A program made the translations under genes and the position numbers. A DNA stretch of 64,000 nt from an uncultured Prevotellaceae bacterium (lineage in GTDB: Bacteria; Bacteroidota; Bacteroidia; Bacteroidales; Bacteroidaceae): NCBI GenBank assembly GCA_902779455.1, contig CACZBS010000012.1, positions 1-64,000 of the forward strand, read 5' to 3'. The stretch's first letter is position 1; the number at the start of each line of letters is the position of its first letter. This document shows, piece by piece, positions 1 to 8,276 of the stretch. The notes below the pieces were generated by a model. That model did no database searches. It was not told where the DNA came from and saw only the letters and a list, made by a program, of their open reading frames with translations.

Positions 1-296
1 GCTCTCAACGCATTACTATAGATGAGATTATAAACAGTCATTCTTGTAACTCCAAGCAATGATGCTGCTTCGGCAATAGACATGTAGTCTTTGTTGCCGA
101 TTTTACTCGCAGAAATCTTGTCTGCTTTCTCCATGGTGTCCTGCTCTGTCTGGAGAAGGACTCTTTTTCTGATTGCGTCTTTATACGCATGACTGTTACA
201 TTGCTTTGAACAGAACCTTGTTGAGACCTTCCAAGCAATGAACTCTTGTCCGCACCATTCGCAGACTTTTTTGATTTTAACTTTACTTGCTGTCAT
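1..296 (-). CDS. Excisionase-like zinc-finger/helix-turn-helix protein (partial)
   Basis: The gene reads leftward and is cut by the window edge after 98 codons. The N-terminus has a C-x2-C ... C-x3-C cluster (CEWCGQEF, then FCSKQC near residues 12-35), a small zinc-ribbon. Residues about 78-98 (YMSIAEAASLLGVTRMTVYN) form a MerR/excisionase-type helix-turn-helix. Proteins of this build commonly sit beside integrases of Bacteroidetes conjugative and mobilizable elements and act in excision or element regulation; that role is inferred here. The start is the ATG at 294-296. The base composition is more AT-rich than the mnmE side, consistent with acquired DNA. The integrase, if present, would be off the left edge. 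Confidence 0.75.
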   Translation of the reverse strand, partial: MTASKVKIKKVCEWCGQEFIAWKVSTRFCSKQCNSHAYKDAIRKRVLLQTEQDTMEKADKISASKIGNKDYMSIAEAASLLGVTRMTVYNLIYSNALR

Positions 297-501
297 TTTT
301 GTTCATTTTTTGTTAATATTAAGGTGGCCGATGGCTTCAACTATTGTATATAGTAATATACCATTGTCAACCATTGTATAATTCCTCTACTATCTCGCTA
401 ACCTCCGCCACTATTATAATGGCCGTTATTGGAGTCAGCGGTACAAGAGCGGTACAAAAAATCGAGCAAAAACGATTTTTATCGACTTTACTTAAAAAGT
501 A
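297..501. promoter_or_regulatory. AT-rich leader with short direct repeats between the element edge and mnmE
   Basis: No gene is seen here. The stretch holds CAACTATTGTATA at 338-350 and CAACCATTGTATA at 368-380, a shorter related ACCATTGTC at 360-368, a GCGGTACAA pair at 438-458, and an AAAAATCG/CGATTTTT hairpin at about 456-480. Iterated motifs of this kind beside an excisionase-like gene could be recombinase or excisionase arm sites, or an autoregulatory operator. This is a positional inference only. Confidence 0.35.
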
Positions 502-535
502 GGCAAAAAGAAAAGGCGCTCATTATGAACGCCTT
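502..535 (-). terminator. Rho-independent terminator of mnmE
   Basis: On the minus strand a hairpin with an AAGGCG/CGCCTT stem (513-518 with 530-535) is followed by a T-rich run (complement of 502-512). It lies about 45 bases past the mnmE stop codon. Confidence 0.6.
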
Positions 536-578
536 ATGTGATATTTTGTGATTGATTGTAATCGATGCTAATTGCTAT

Positions 579-1931
579 TTACTTTCCCACGCAGAAGTGT
601 CTGAAGATGTTGCCTAAGACTTCGTTGGGGGTGATTTTGGTGCCGGTGATTTCGGCAAGCTGGTCGAGGGCGAGGCGGAGGTCTTCGGCAAGGAGGTCGC
701 CGGAGAGTCGCTGGGCCATGCCGTCGAGGACACGCTGAAGGCTGGCGTGAGCACGCTGGAGTGCGTCGTAGTGGCGGGCGTTGGTGACGATGGTGTCGGC
801 GTCGGTGAGGGTGGGGATGTTGGCCGAATGGTAGATGGCTTCTTCGAGTTGGGCAATGCCTTGGCCGGTCTTGGCTGAGATGGAGAGTACTGGGGCGAGG
901 GCTGCGATATGATCGCAGCATTGAGGACGGAGGTCTGTCTTTGTGTGGATGGGGAGGAGTGTGCGCCCTTGGGTGCGGGCGGTCATGTCTTGTATTTCCT
1001 CTTTGCTTGGCAGCTCGTCGATGAGCCAGAGCACGATGCGGGCTTTGTCGATGGCCTGATAGGTGCGGTCGATACCGATTTGCTCGATCTGGTCGGTGGT
1101 CTGGCGGATGCCGGCGGTGTCGATGAAGCGGAAGGTGACGCCATGAAGGTCGATGGTGTCCTCGATGGTGTCGCGGGTGGTGCCGTGGATGTCGGAAACG
1201 ATGGCACGGTCTTCATGTAGGAGGCGGTTGAGGAGGGTTGACTTGCCCACGTTGGTCTTGCCGACGATGGCTACGGGGATGCCCTGCTTGAGGGCTTGTC
1301 CGGTTTCGAAGCTACGGGCAAGGCGTGTGATGTGGTTGTCGATGCTCTCCGACAGAGCCTTGAGTTCGGTGCGGTCGGCAAACTCGAGGTCTTCATGGTC
1401 GGAGAAGTCGAGCTCGAGTTCGAGCAGGGAGGTGAGCTTGAGGAGTTGCTCGCGAAGGACTTTCAGCTCCGATGAGAAGTGGCCGCGCAGCTGGCTCATG
1501 GCCATCTGGTGGGAGGCGCGGTTGGTCGAGGCGATGAGGTCGGCCACAGCCTCGGCCTGCGAGAGGTCCATCTTGCCGTTGAGATAGGCACGCTTGGTGA
1601 ACTCGCCTGGCTGGGCCATGCGACAACCTTTCTGTATGAGCAGCTCTAATACCTTGTTAAGAATGTAGCGGGAGCCGTGGCAGGATATTTCCACGGAGTC
1701 TTCGCCAGTGTAGCTGTGGGGAGCTTTAAAGACGGAGACCATGGCCTCATCGACGACTTCGTTGCCATCGATGAGACGGGTAAAGTGGATGGTGTTGGCT
1801 GGGGTGGTTGCGGTGATACCGCAACATACCGAACCGGCGATGCCGACGGCATTGGGGCCGCTGATGCGGATGATGCCGAGGGCTCCGCCGGGAGCAGTTG
1901 CGAGTGCGCAGATGGTGTCGCTGTTGCTCAT
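579..1931 (-). CDS. mnmE: tRNA uridine-5-carboxymethylaminomethyl modification GTPase MnmE
   Basis: MnmE works with MnmG to install the cmnm5 group on wobble uridine of certain tRNAs, using formyl-THF and GTP. At 450 residues it has the normal length. The N-terminal folate-binding domain is followed by a helical region interrupted by the GTPase domain: a P-loop GKTNVGKS near residue 223, the GTTRDT switch and DTAGIR near 274. It ends in the diagnostic FCVGK, whose cysteine is catalytically important in the family. It is the last gene of the leftward run and is followed by a terminator. Its last 18 bases (579-596) correspond to the attachment region used by SGI1-type islands in other bacteria, and an excisionase-like gene lies next to it. 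Confidence 0.97.
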   Translation of the reverse strand: MSNSDTICALATAPGGALGIIRISGPNAVGIAGSVCCGITATTPANTIHFTRLIDGNEVVDEAMVSVFKAPHSYTGEDSVEISCHGSRYILNKVLELLIQKGCRMAQPGEFTKRAYLNGKMDLSQAEAVADLIASTNRASHQMAMSQLRGHFSSELKVLREQLLKLTSLLELELDFSDHEDLEFADRTELKALSESIDNHITRLARSFETGQALKQGIPVAIVGKTNVGKSTLLNRLLHEDRAIVSDIHGTTRDTIEDTIDLHGVTFRFIDTAGIRQTTDQIEQIGIDRTYQAIDKARIVLWLIDELPSKEEIQDMTARTQGRTLLPIHTKTDLRPQCCDHIAALAPVLSISAKTGQGIAQLEEAIYHSANIPTLTDADTIVTNARHYDALQRAHASLQRVLDGMAQRLSGDLLAEDLRLALDQLAEITGTKITPNEVLGNIFRHFCVGK

Positions 1932-1992
1932 TACTTTAAGGCCCAGGTGTTAGCAGGGATTATAAAAACAATAGTTTGAACAATGCTAATGA

Positions 1993-2868
1993 TCATATCC
2001 GGTCGAGCACCTTCTGTATGAGTGTGTCGATGGAGTTTTTGTACTCGGTGTTCATCTCCTTGGCGTAGCGGTTGGCGATGACCATGCAGCAGGTCATGGC
2101 GCGGTGGCCGAGCAAGGTGGCGAGTCCGGCGAGGGCCGACGACTCCATCTCGAAGTCGCAGACCTTCATGCCGTCGTATTCGAAGGCTTCAATCTTCTCG
2201 TTCTGTTGGGGGTCGGCAATGTCGGCGCGGAGCACTCGGCCTTGCGGGCCATAGAACCCGCCGCAAGAGATGGTGTAGCCGCGCACCATGTCGTCGCCGG
2301 CTATCTGGTTGATGAGGTCATCGTCGGCCACGGCCACGTAGGGTGCACCCTTGATGGGGTTCCATGCCATGTGTTGGGTGAAGGCGCGTTCCATCTCGAC
2401 GTCGCACACCACGTTGCGCCCGGCGTAGTAGTTGAGCAGTCCGTCGAAGCCGATGCTCTTCACCGAGGCTATGAAGCATCCTGTGGGTGTGAAGGGCTGG
2501 AGTCCTCCGCAGGTGCCTATGCGCACCATGGTGAGCGTGCGGTGCTCGGGCTTCTCCGTTCGTGTGGCATAGTCGATGTTGGCCAGGGTGTCGAGTTCGT
2601 TGACCACGATGTCGATGTTGTCGCATCCGATGCCGTGGCTCTGGCATGTGATGCGCTTGCCATGATACGTGCCAGTGATGGTGTGGAACTCTCGGCTCTG
2701 CACCTCGCACTCGATGGTGTCGAAGTGCGCGGCTACGGTATTGACGCGTGCCGGGTCGCCGACGAGGATGACCTTGTCGGCCAGCTGTTCGGGCCGCAGA
2801 TGCAGATGGAAACAGGAGCCGTCCTCGTTGATGATGAGTTCCGAGGGGGCGAAATACTTAGTAGTCAT
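1993..2868 (-). CDS. udp: Nucleoside phosphorylase, uridine phosphorylase-like
   Basis: This cytoplasmic enzyme of the PNP/UDP phosphorylase superfamily (291 residues) would cleave nucleosides with phosphate for pyrimidine salvage. The phosphate-binding segment VILVGDPARV lies near residue 34, a glycine-rich segment (RIGTCGGLQPF) is near 116, and DFEMESSALAGLA near 240 carries the Glu-Met-Glu signature that binds the ribose hydroxyls. The longer N-terminus is usual in Bacteroidales members. It starts five bases after the PD40 gene's stop codon, so the two are probably co-transcribed. Substrate preference (uridine or purine nucleoside) cannot be settled from sequence alone. Confidence 0.85.
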   Translation of the reverse strand: MTTKYFAPSELIINEDGSCFHLHLRPEQLADKVILVGDPARVNTVAAHFDTIECEVQSREFHTITGTYHGKRITCQSHGIGCDNIDIVVNELDTLANIDYATRTEKPEHRTLTMVRIGTCGGLQPFTPTGCFIASVKSIGFDGLLNYYAGRNVVCDVEMERAFTQHMAWNPIKGAPYVAVADDDLINQIAGDDMVRGYTISCGGFYGPQGRVLRADIADPQQNEKIEAFEYDGMKVCDFEMESSALAGLATLLGHRAMTCCMVIANRYAKEMNTEYKNSIDTLIQKVLDRI

Positions 2869-2873
2869 AGGCT

Positions 2874-3953
2874 TTATTGATTGTTTTGATAGATGCGGTT
2901 GCGTTCTTCTTTCTCCTTTTGGCGAATCATTCTCTGGAGCTCTTCCAGTTCCTTCTCGCTGCTCAGTATCTCCGGGCGTAGGCGTTCGCGCTGGCTGTCG
3001 TTCGACGTCGCATAGTTGTTGCGAGCCAGCTGGAGCGCCTTCTCCAGGACCTCAGCCTTGTGGCGCAACGACTCCGACTCGGACATCTTGCCTTCCGCCT
3101 TTGGCTTCTTCACTTCGTGTTGCTGGCGGGCGTTCTTCAGCCGTGCCAGGGCCTGCTGGCGGATGTTGCCCTTGGGCCAAGTGTCGGCGATGCGGCTGAT
3201 GCTGGCCAGGGCGCGAAGCTGGTATTCGTCGAAGGCCTCGCTGACGTAGGTGCGGCGCGTCTCGTTGGGGATGAAGATGTAGATGCAAACCTTGTCGGCG
3301 GGCTGACGGCGGGTGGTGACGAAATAGCCCAGCTGATGCTGCTCGTCAACGGCATAGAACAGGTCGTCGGCATCCGAAGCGAAGGGCATGCCGAGATTCT
3401 CAGGCCGCAGGAACCGGCCGTCTTCAGCGTCATAGCGCGTGACGAAGAGGTCGTAGCCGCCAATGCTGTTCTCGCCCTTCTGCGCGAAGTAGAGGGTGGT
3501 TCCGTCGGGCATGAGGTAGGGGAAGTTGGCAGCATCGTCGCCCAGACCCTTCGCTCTGACCGGCTCGCCCCACGAGAATCCCATCATGTCGCGCACCATA
3601 ATGTGCGGCACCTTCTGGGCGTCGACGGCGGCTTCCAGCCGTTTGTCTCCCAATTCGTTGGTGAATTGTCCGAGCCCGTCGTTCAGGGCGATGCGTCCAC
3701 AGTCGCGCGATAGGGGGATGAAGTCCATGAAGTTGGCACGGCTGACCACCATGCTGTCGATGAACACCACTTGCTGGGTGGCCTCGAGCATCTGGACGAT
3801 GCGGGGATCCTCTTCGACCACCTCCTCCACCTTTGGCTTCGGCTTTGCGGCCTTCTTCTTTCGGCGTTGTGCATCGGCCGCGGCAGGCATCAGCATGAGG
3901 GCAGCGAGGAGGAGTGTGGTTAGGCGTATTGTGTTAAAAGTATTTTTCTTCAT
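2874..3953 (-). CDS. Exported PD40 beta-propeller protein with C-terminal coiled coil
   Basis: 359 residues. A signal peptide (MKKNTFNTIRLTTLLLAALM...) is followed by a Lys-rich linker and blades of the WD40-like PD40 type (PYLMPDGTTLYFAQKG; GGYDLFVTRYD), as in TolB- and OmpA-associated periplasmic proteins. The last 90 residues or so are charged and heptad-like (EKELEELQRMIRQKEKEERN), a probable coiled coil. I chose the ATG at 3951-3953, which overlaps the stop of the upstream DUF486 gene; a much longer frame exists upstream but its extension is just DUF486 read out of frame. The function is unknown; a cell-envelope role is likely. Confidence 0.8.
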   Translation of the reverse strand: MKKNTFNTIRLTTLLLAALMLMPAAADAQRRKKKAAKPKPKVEEVVEEDPRIVQMLEATQQVVFIDSMVVSRANFMDFIPLSRDCGRIALNDGLGQFTNELGDKRLEAAVDAQKVPHIMVRDMMGFSWGEPVRAKGLGDDAANFPYLMPDGTTLYFAQKGENSIGGYDLFVTRYDAEDGRFLRPENLGMPFASDADDLFYAVDEQHQLGYFVTTRRQPADKVCIYIFIPNETRRTYVSEAFDEYQLRALASISRIADTWPKGNIRQQALARLKNARQQHEVKKPKAEGKMSESESLRHKAEVLEKALQLARNNYATSNDSQRERLRPEILSSEKELEELQRMIRQKEKEERNRIYQNNQ

Positions 3954-4318
3954 TTCATGAAAACAAGATAGACGGCGCAGATGATGAGCAGGAAGGCCAG
4001 GATGTGGTTCCAATGCAGGTGGTTGCCCTGGAACATGATGTTGGCGATGACGCAGAAGACGACGAGCGAGATGCACTCCTGGACGACCTTCAGCTGAACG
4101 AGCGAGAAAGGCCCGCCGTTGCCGACGAATCCCAGCCTGTTGGCCGGCACCTGGCAGCAATACTCGAAGAAGGCGATGCCCCACGAGAAGACGATGACGC
4201 CCAGCAGGGGCCAGTTGGATGATGTGCCTGTCTCCTGGAGTTTCAAGTGCCCATACCAAGCAAGCGTCATGAAGACGTTGCTCAGTATGAGCAGTAGGAT
4301 GGTGTATAGACCGTTCAT
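3950..4318 (-). CDS. DUF486 DMT-family membrane protein
   Basis: This 122-residue protein has four predicted membrane helices and closely matches the DUF486 family of small drug/metabolite-transporter-like proteins (conserved stretches ANRLGF and FSLVQLKVVQE). The biological substrate is unknown. Its stop overlaps the start codon of the next gene by an ATGA arrangement, indicating translational coupling with the PD40 protein. The region just upstream carries a 35-base tandem duplication. Confidence 0.88.
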   Translation of the reverse strand: MNGLYTILLLILSNVFMTLAWYGHLKLQETGTSSNWPLLGVIVFSWGIAFFEYCCQVPANRLGFVGNGGPFSLVQLKVVQECISLVVFCVIANIMFQGNHLHWNHILAFLLIICAVYLVFMK

Positions 4319-4326
4319 TCTTTTTC

Positions 4327-4394
4327 TTTATTGTTGCGACGGAATCGCAACACACACTTTTTTTATTGTTGCGACAGAATCGCGACACACACTA
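4327..4394. repeat. 35-bp tandem duplication with internal hairpins
   Basis: Two head-to-tail copies (from 4327 and 4362) share TTTATTGTTGCGAC and the following GAATCGC-GACACACAC. Each can fold with a GTTGCGA/TCGCAAC-type stem; the second copy has a single stem change. The unit sits between the stop of the oxidoreductase gene and the DUF486 start, reaching three bases into the stop region. Confidence 0.75.
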
Positions 4395-6758
4395 TTTTGA
4401 CTGTAAATAATCGTGCATGTTCTGGGCGGCACGGCGTCCGTCGCCCATGGCGAGGATGACCGTGGCACCGCCGCGGACGATGTCGCCGCCGGCGAAGATC
4501 TCCGAGCGTGAGGACTGCATGCCGTCGTTGACGACGATGGTGTTCTTGCGGCCCAGCTCAAGTCCTTCGATCGACTTCGGCACCAGCGGGTTGGGGCTGA
4601 CGCCGACGGCCACGATGACCTGATCGACGTCGAGCGTCACCGTCTTGCCCTCTACGGGCACGGGGCTGCGTCGTCCCGAGGCGTCGGGCTCGCCGAGCTC
4701 CATCACCTGTAGAACGGCCTGCCGGACGGCTCCCTGCTCGTCGCCGATGTATTCGATGGGGTTGTGCAGGGTGAGGAAGTTGATGCCCTCCTCCTTGGCG
4801 TGCTTCACCTCCTCCAGTCGGGCCGGCATCTCCACCTCCGAGCGGCGATAGACCAGCGTGACGTCGGCCCCCAGTCGCTTGGCCGTGCGGCATGAGTCCA
4901 TGGCCGTGTTGCCACCGCCCACGACGAGCACGTTCTTGGCCGGGTTGAGCGGCGTGTCGGTCGTCGGGTTGGCGGCGTCCATGAGGTTGACGCGCGTCAG
5001 GTATTCGTTGGACGACATAATATTGATAAGGTTCTCGCCCGGGATGTTCATGAAGTTGGGCAGTCCGGCGCCCGAGCCGACGAAGATGCCGCGGAAGCCC
5101 TGCTGCTCCAGATCCTCGACCTTGATGGTCTTGCCGACGATGACGTCCGTCTGGAAGTGGACGCCCATCTTGCGCAGGTTGTCGATCTCGACGTCGACGA
5201 TCTTGTTGGGCAGACGGAACTCGGGGATGCCATACTTCAGCACACCGCCAATCTCGTGCAGGGCCTCGAAGACATAGACGTCGTAGCCCAGCTTGGCCAT
5301 GTCGCCGGCAAACGACAGGCCGGCAGGTCCGGAGCCGACGACGGCCACCTTGATGCCGTTGGCCGGTGCCATCTCGGGCAGCGAGATGTTGCCCGACTCG
5401 CGCTCATAGTCGGCGGCGAAGCGCTCCAGATAGCCGATAGCGACGGCCGGCTCGTTCATCTTCAGGTGGATGCAGCGGCTCTCGCATTGCTTCTCCTGGG
5501 GGCAGACGCGTCCGCAGACGGCGGGCAGGGCCGAGGTCTGCTTGAGCACCTTGGCAGCGGCCAGGATCTCTCCGCGCTCGATGTTCTTGACGAACGAGGG
5601 GATGTTGATGCCGACGGGACAACCCTCGACACAGGTCGGCTTGGCGCAGTCGAGGCATCGCTTGGCCTCGCGCATGGCCTGCTCCTTGGTCAGTCCGATG
5701 TTGACCTCCTCGTTGCGCGTGGTGGCGCGATAGACGGGGTCGAGCTCGGGCATGACGACGCGCTCGATCTGGGTGCGCTCCTTGGGCTTCATACTCTTGC
5801 GGAGCTCGTCGCGCCAGGGGGCGTTGCGGTCGGTGAGGACGTCGATGGTGTCGACGGCTGAACCGTCGACCACACTGGCGTTGCGGACAGCGGGGGCGTC
5901 GACGGAGGAACCGTCGACCACAGTATGCGTGAGGTGCTCCTCGTAGTGCTCCATCTCCTCCTGCTCCTGCTTCTTGAACGTGCCCATGCGCTTGAACATC
6001 TCGTCCCAGTCGACGAGGGCGCCGTCGAACTCAGGTCCGTCGATGCAGACGAAGCGCGTCTTGCCGCCAATCGTCAGTCTGCAGGCGCCGCACATGCCGG
6101 TGCCGTCGACCATGATGGTGTTGAGGCTCACCTCGCAGGGGATGCCGTGCTTCTGGGCCGTCAGGTTCGAGAACTTCATCATGATGGGCGGTCCGATGGC
6201 AAAGACCTTGTCGACGTGCTCCTGCTCGATGAACTTCTCGATGCCGACGGTGACGACGCCCTTCTCGCCGTAGGAGCCGTCGTCGGTCATGATGATGACC
6301 TCGTCAGACGACTCGCGCACTTTATCTTCCAGTATGATAAGATCCTTGGAGCGGCCGGCCATGACCGACAGCACGCGGTTGCCGGCAGCCTTCAGCGCCT
6401 GGATGATGGGCAGCATGGGTGCGACGCCCAGACCGCCTCCGGCGCAGACCACCGTGCCGAACTTCTCAATCTTGGTCGGGTTGCCGAGGGGGCCTACGAC
6501 GTCCGTCACGTAGTCGCCCACCTCCAGCTGGCACAGCTTTGAAGACGAGAGGCCCACCTTCTGCACGACCAGCGTGATGGTGCCGCGCGCGATGTCGGCG
6601 GCAGCGATGGTGAGAGGCATGCGCTCGCCCTTCTGGCCCACGCGTACGATGACGAAGTTGCCCGCCTTGCGACTCTTCGCGATGAGGGGTGCTTCGATCT
6701 CGAAGAGGAATACCTTCTCCGAGAACTGTTCTTTCCTGACAATCTTATTCATACTCAA
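4392..6758 (-). CDS. Fused NADH-dependent ferredoxin:NADP oxidoreductase (NfnA-NfnB type)
   Basis: 788 residues joining two normally separate subunits. The N-terminal part (about 1-265) is a ferredoxin-NADP reductase/DHOD-electron-transfer-like module ending in a [2Fe-2S] cysteine motif (GMCGAC ... FVCIDG near 219-235). The C-terminal part (about 320-788) is glutamate-synthase-small-subunit-like, with two clusters of cysteines (CLDCAKPTCVEGCP; CGRVCPQEKQCESRC), a FAD site GSGPAGLSFAG near 475 and an NADPH site GGGNTAMDS near 610. By family knowledge it could act in electron bifurcation or as an NADPH-dependent oxidoreductase; no GltB-type large subunit is nearby. The linker (about 266-313) contains two hairpin repeats. 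It is probably co-transcribed with serS, 33 bases upstream. Confidence 0.88.
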   Translation of the reverse strand: MSMNKIVRKEQFSEKVFLFEIEAPLIAKSRKAGNFVIVRVGQKGERMPLTIAAADIARGTITLVVQKVGLSSSKLCQLEVGDYVTDVVGPLGNPTKIEKFGTVVCAGGGLGVAPMLPIIQALKAAGNRVLSVMAGRSKDLIILEDKVRESSDEVIIMTDDGSYGEKGVVTVGIEKFIEQEHVDKVFAIGPPIMMKFSNLTAQKHGIPCEVSLNTIMVDGTGMCGACRLTIGGKTRFVCIDGPEFDGALVDWDEMFKRMGTFKKQEQEEMEHYEEHLTHTVVDGSSVDAPAVRNASVVDGSAVDTIDVLTDRNAPWRDELRKSMKPKERTQIERVVMPELDPVYRATTRNEEVNIGLTKEQAMREAKRCLDCAKPTCVEGCPVGINIPSFVKNIERGEILAAAKVLKQTSALPAVCGRVCPQEKQCESRCIHLKMNEPAVAIGYLERFAADYERESGNISLPEMAPANGIKVAVVGSGPAGLSFAGDMAKLGYDVYVFEALHEIGGVLKYGIPEFRLPNKIVDVEIDNLRKMGVHFQTDVIVGKTIKVEDLEQQGFRGIFVGSGAGLPNFMNIPGENLINIMSSNEYLTRVNLMDAANPTTDTPLNPAKNVLVVGGGNTAMDSCRTAKRLGADVTLVYRRSEVEMPARLEEVKHAKEEGINFLTLHNPIEYIGDEQGAVRQAVLQVMELGEPDASGRRSPVPVEGKTVTLDVDQVIVAVGVSPNPLVPKSIEGLELGRKNTIVVNDGMQSSRSEIFAGGDIVRGGATVILAMGDGRRAAQNMHDYLQSK
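5850..5918. repeat. Two hairpin repeats inside the linker of the fused oxidoreductase
   Basis: GTCGACGG-N5-CCGTCGAC occurs at 5850-5870 and again at 5898-5918. Both have perfect 8-bp arms and different 5-base loops. They are in frame and encode the VVDGS-type repeats of the interdomain linker, so they do not disrupt the protein. Confidence 0.8.
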
Positions 6759-6791
6759 AAAATCAAATTTAGTTGTGTGTAGATGTTGACT

Positions 6792-8111
6792 TTAGTCGAT
6801 GATGTCGAATCCCGTGTAGGGCTGGAGGGCCTTCGGGATGCGGATGCCCTCAGGCGTCTGGTTGTTCTCCAGCAGGGCGGCCACGATGCGGGGCAGGGCC
6901 AGTGCCGAGCCGTTCAGGGTGTGGCATAGCTCCGTCTTCTTCGTGTCCTCGCGGCGATAGCGGCACTTCAGGCGGTTGGCCTGATAGGTGTCGAAGTTGG
7001 AGACCGACGACACCTCGAGCCAGCGGCCCTGAGCCTCCGAGTAGACCTCGAAGTCGTAGCAGATGGCCGAGGTGAACGACTGGTCGCCGCCGCAGAGCAG
7101 CAGGATGCGGTAGGGCAGCTCGAGCTTCTTCAGCAGGCCCTCGACGTGCTCCAGCATCTCCTTGTGGCTCTCGCGAGAGTGCTCCGGCGTGTCGATGCGC
7201 ACGATCTCGATCTTCGAGAACTCATGCAGGCGGTTCAGTCCGCGCACGTCCTTGCCGTAGGAGCCGGCCTCGCGGCGGAAGCACTCGGTGTAGGCGCAGT
7301 TCTTGATGGGCAGCTGCTTCTCGTCGAGGATGACGTCGCGATAGATGTTCGTCACGGGCACCTCGGCCGTCGGAATCAGATAGAAGTCGTCGACCTCGGC
7401 GTGATACATCTGGCCCTCCTTGTCGGGCAGCTGACCCGTGCCGTAGCCCGAGGCGGCGTTGACCACCGTCGGGGGCATGATCTCCGTGTAGCCGCTCTTG
7501 CCGGCCTCGGTCAGGAAGAAGTTGATCAGGGCGCGCTGCAGCTGGGCGCCCTTGCCGATGTAGACGGGGAATCCGGCGCCCGTGATCTTCACGCCCAGGT
7601 CGAAGTCGATCAGGTTGTATTTCTTGGCCAGCTCCCAGTGGGGCAGGGGATTCTCGATGCCCAGCGTGGGATTGACCGTCCAGTTGCCGACGGTGTCGTC
7701 CGGCGTACATTCCTTGAGGTTGCTCTTCACCACGCGGTTGTCCTCGGCGTGCAGGCCCTCGGGCACCTCGTCGTAGGGGATATTGGGGATCTGGCAGAGC
7801 AGACGCGTCATCTCCTCCTGGGCCTTCGACATTTGCTCGTCCAGCTGCTTGTTCGTCTCCTTCATCTGCGACACCTGCTCCTTGACGGCGTTGGCTTCGT
7901 CGCGCTTGCCCTCCTTCATCAGGGCGCCTATCTGTGCGGCCATCTTCTTGGCCTCAGCCAGGTTGCGGTCCAGCTCCTGCTGGGCCTCGCGGCGCTTCCT
8001 GTCGACAGCGAGCACCTCGTCGATGGCTTCCCGGGCGCCCGTAAAGTGTTTCTTCTCCAGACCGGCAATGACGCGCTCAGTCTGCTCAGTAATGAGTTTT
8101 AGTGTAAGCAT
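6792..8111 (-). CDS. serS: Seryl-tRNA synthetase
   Basis: This cytoplasmic class II synthetase charges tRNA-Ser (and tRNA-Sec where present). At 439 residues it has the family's usual length. The N-terminal antiparallel coiled coil that holds the tRNA long arm spans about residues 30-105. Motif 2 is recognisable in the FRREAGSYGKDVRG segment and motif 3 in LNGSALALPRIVAALLENNQ. It has its own promoter (8143-8174) and heads the leftward run. Confidence 0.97.
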   Translation of the reverse strand: MLTLKLITEQTERVIAGLEKKHFTGAREAIDEVLAVDRKRREAQQELDRNLAEAKKMAAQIGALMKEGKRDEANAVKEQVSQMKETNKQLDEQMSKAQEEMTRLLCQIPNIPYDEVPEGLHAEDNRVVKSNLKECTPDDTVGNWTVNPTLGIENPLPHWELAKKYNLIDFDLGVKITGAGFPVYIGKGAQLQRALINFFLTEAGKSGYTEIMPPTVVNAASGYGTGQLPDKEGQMYHAEVDDFYLIPTAEVPVTNIYRDVILDEKQLPIKNCAYTECFRREAGSYGKDVRGLNRLHEFSKIEIVRIDTPEHSRESHKEMLEHVEGLLKKLELPYRILLLCGGDQSFTSAICYDFEVYSEAQGRWLEVSSVSNFDTYQANRLKCRYRREDTKKTELCHTLNGSALALPRIVAALLENNQTPEGIRIPKALQPYTGFDIID

Positions 8112-8142
8112 ATTCCTATGATAAAATAATAAAAACTGCCTG

Positions 8143-8174
8143 CAAAGTTACAACTTTTCAATGATTCAGCCAAA
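8143..8174 (-). promoter_or_regulatory. Promoter of serS
   Basis: Minus strand: TTTG (8171-8174), 20 bp, TAACTTTG (8143-8150), an exact match to the Bacteroidetes sigma-ABfr type promoter. It is 31 bases upstream of the serS start and divergent from the next promoter. Confidence 0.8.
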
Positions 8175-8221
8175 CTTTGTTTGTCATTTGTTCCTGTTTT
8201 TGCTTTTTTAAGAGAATATGC

Positions 8222-8252
8222 GTTGAATATTCGCTGAAAAGTATTACCTTTG
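8222..8252 (+). promoter_or_regulatory. Promoter of the outer-membrane barrel gene
   Basis: GTTG (8222-8225), 19 bp, TACCTTTG (8245-8252), ending 24 bases before the ATG at 8277. Confidence 0.7.
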
Positions 8253-8276
8253 CGCCTTGTAAAATCTATAACTACT

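Noticed and set aside
38-238. 66-codon minus-strand frame at the left edge
   Set aside because: The overlapping frame from 296 has a zinc-ribbon and helix-turn-helix; this one has neither.
3954-4388. N-terminal extension of the PD40 protein frame
   Set aside because: The extension is the DUF486 gene and the 35-bp repeat read in another frame; the signal peptide starts at 3953.
4392-6758. Glutamate synthase as the product of the fused oxidoreductase
   Set aside because: No GltB-type large subunit is in the window and the N-terminal half is an NfnA-like flavoprotein with a [2Fe-2S] motif; kept as an Nfn-type enzyme.
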